This document shows, piece by piece, positions 4,500 to 5,079 of a stretch of 5,079 nt of DNA. Both the position numbers and the translations under genes were made by a program. The DNA is from Actinomycetes bacterium (GTDB taxonomy: Bacteria > Actinomycetota > Actinomycetes > Propionibacteriales > Propionibacteriaceae), in contig JAKOQD010000308.1 in the NCBI GenBank assembly GCA_029778515.1, positions 1 to 5,079 on the forward strand, written 5' to 3'. The notes under the pieces were generated by a model. That model was not told where the DNA came from. It was given only the letters and a program-made list of their open reading frames with translations, and did no database searches. Each line of letters opens with the position of its first letter. Positions within the stretch are counted from its first letter, which is position 1.

Positions 4500-5079
4500 C
4501 CGCCCATCTGAATTCCCCAGGCCGCCAACGCCGCCCGCGCGATCGGCTCACCTTGCTCCTGCACGAAGTGGCCGGCGTCGGTCAGCATGGGCTCCGAGCA
4601 GCCCCTGATGAGTTGCCGCATCCGCTCCATGACGGGCACGCCCAGCACCGGGTCGTTCGTGCCGATCGCCATGAAAGCCTGGCCGTCGAACTCGGTCGCC
4701 CACCAGGCGGCTGCCGCCCGGGAGACCTCCACGCCAGGCGCGTCCTCGCTCGTCGGCACCAACGCCGGGAAGCGGCGCGCCCCAGCCATGTAGCGCGGAT
4801 CCGGGAAGGGCGCCTGGTAGGCCGCAATCTCGGCCTCGGTGAGCCCGGGCTCCGAGCGCCGCATCAGCTCGCCGACGTTGAACTCCGGGTTGTGCGCCAC
4901 GTAGTCGCGCCACGCGATGAAACCGTCGGTGGGCTTGGTGCCGACGCCTAGCCCAGTGTTCATGATGAGCAACCGCTGGACCAGATCCGGATGAGTCACC
5001 GGCAGCGTCAAGCCGAGCAGCCCTCCCCAGTCCTGCACCACCAGCGTCACCCGCTCGAGTTCCAGTGCGTCCACGAACC
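4496..5079 (-). CDS. haloalkane dehalogenase, DhlA-like (HLD-I), partial (N-terminus off the right edge)
   Basis: This is the C-terminal 193 residues of an alpha/beta-hydrolase that hydrolyses carbon-halogen bonds. With residues numbered from the in-frame GTG at 5074, the nucleophile elbow VVQDWGG gives Asp15 and Trp16, matching DhlA Asp124 and halide-binding Trp125. DGFIAW (50-55) matches DhlA 170-175 with the second halide-binding Trp at 55. LTEAE-IAAYQAPFPD (78-92) and GARRFP (98-103) are cap and substrate-pocket blocks. FMAIGTND gives the acid Asp141 (DhlA Asp260), and DAGHFVQE gives His169 (DhlA His289). The acid after strand 7 and the Trp-Trp pair place it in subfamily HLD-I. The 5079-side end is not a true start: the frame stays open, the preceding residue is Phe, and by alignment to DhlA about 110 residues with the HGEPTWS-type oxyanion region are missing. 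The natural substrate is unknown. The gene converges on the PPOX-like gene. Confidence 0.92.
   Translation of the reverse strand, partial: FVDALELERVTLVVQDWGGLLGLTLPVTHPDLVQRLLIMNTGLGVGTKPTDGFIAWRDYVAHNPEFNVGELMRRSEPGLTEAEIAAYQAPFPDPRYMAGARRFPALVPTSEDAPGVEVSRAAAAWWATEFDGQAFMAIGTNDPVLGVPVMERMRQLIRGCSEPMLTDAGHFVQEQGEPIARAALAAWGIQMGG

Noticed and set aside
4057..4608. Open frame of 183 codons on the plus strand shifted relative to the PPOX-like gene.
   Set aside because: The product is Ser/Arg/Pro-rich and domainless, whereas the 4044 frame encodes the complete split-barrel protein with a good ribosome-binding site.
5072..5074. GTG at 5074 as the true start of the dehalogenase.
   Set aside because: It would begin only 15 residues before the nucleophile Asp and lose the core strands and oxyanion-hole region; the frame remains open to the window edge, so the gene is cut by the window.

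Overview
The window is a GC-rich, densely coding stretch from a bacterium, most likely an actinomycete (Actinomycetota). The evidence is the strong G/C bias at third codon positions, GTG starts, a WS/DGAT-type acyltransferase, a PIG-L deacetylase of the mycothiol-enzyme type, and several genes whose starts carry an actinobacterial -10-like hexamer (TANNNT) exactly six bases upstream of the start codon, as expected for leaderless mRNAs. I cannot name the genus from sequence alone. There are seven protein genes, two of them cut by the window edges. I see no RNA genes, mobile elements or CRISPR, and no gene-free gap longer than 41 bases.

Left half, minus strand (read from 2149 down to 1): a PIG-L family zinc deacetylase, then nine bases later a MoxR-family AAA+ ATPase, then, overlapping its stop codon by one base, a CoxE-like von Willebrand factor A protein that runs off the left edge. 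MoxR and CoxE-like VWA proteins form a recognised pair thought to act as a chaperone for metal insertion or complex maturation. The client is not encoded here.

Middle, plus strand (2191 to 4499): an SRPBCC (START/polyketide-cyclase-like) lipid-binding-fold protein, a wax ester synthase/diacylglycerol acyltransferase-family protein, and a small flavin/deazaflavin split-barrel (PPOX-like) protein. Spacing is tight (16-base gap, then 17-base overlap), so this is probably one transcription unit with a lipid or redox theme, although the hexamer ahead of the acyltransferase suggests it can also be transcribed on its own. The acyltransferase has Gln in place of the first His of the HHxxxDG motif.

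Right end, minus strand (5079 to 4496): the C-terminal two thirds of a haloalkane dehalogenase closely resembling DhlA (subfamily HLD-I). It retains the nucleophile, catalytic acid, histidine and both halide-binding tryptophans, but lacks the cap-domain insertion that contains the VTQPA repeats in DhlA. It converges on the PPOX-like gene, and the two stop codons overlap.

The points most worth a second look are the ancestral-type cap of the dehalogenase, the Gln-substituted acyltransferase motif, the shared leaderless start signature (including one hexamer built on the stop codon of the gene before it), and the linkage of PIG-L to the MoxR/CoxE pair. I do not see a clearly new multi-gene system; the genes belong to recognisable families.
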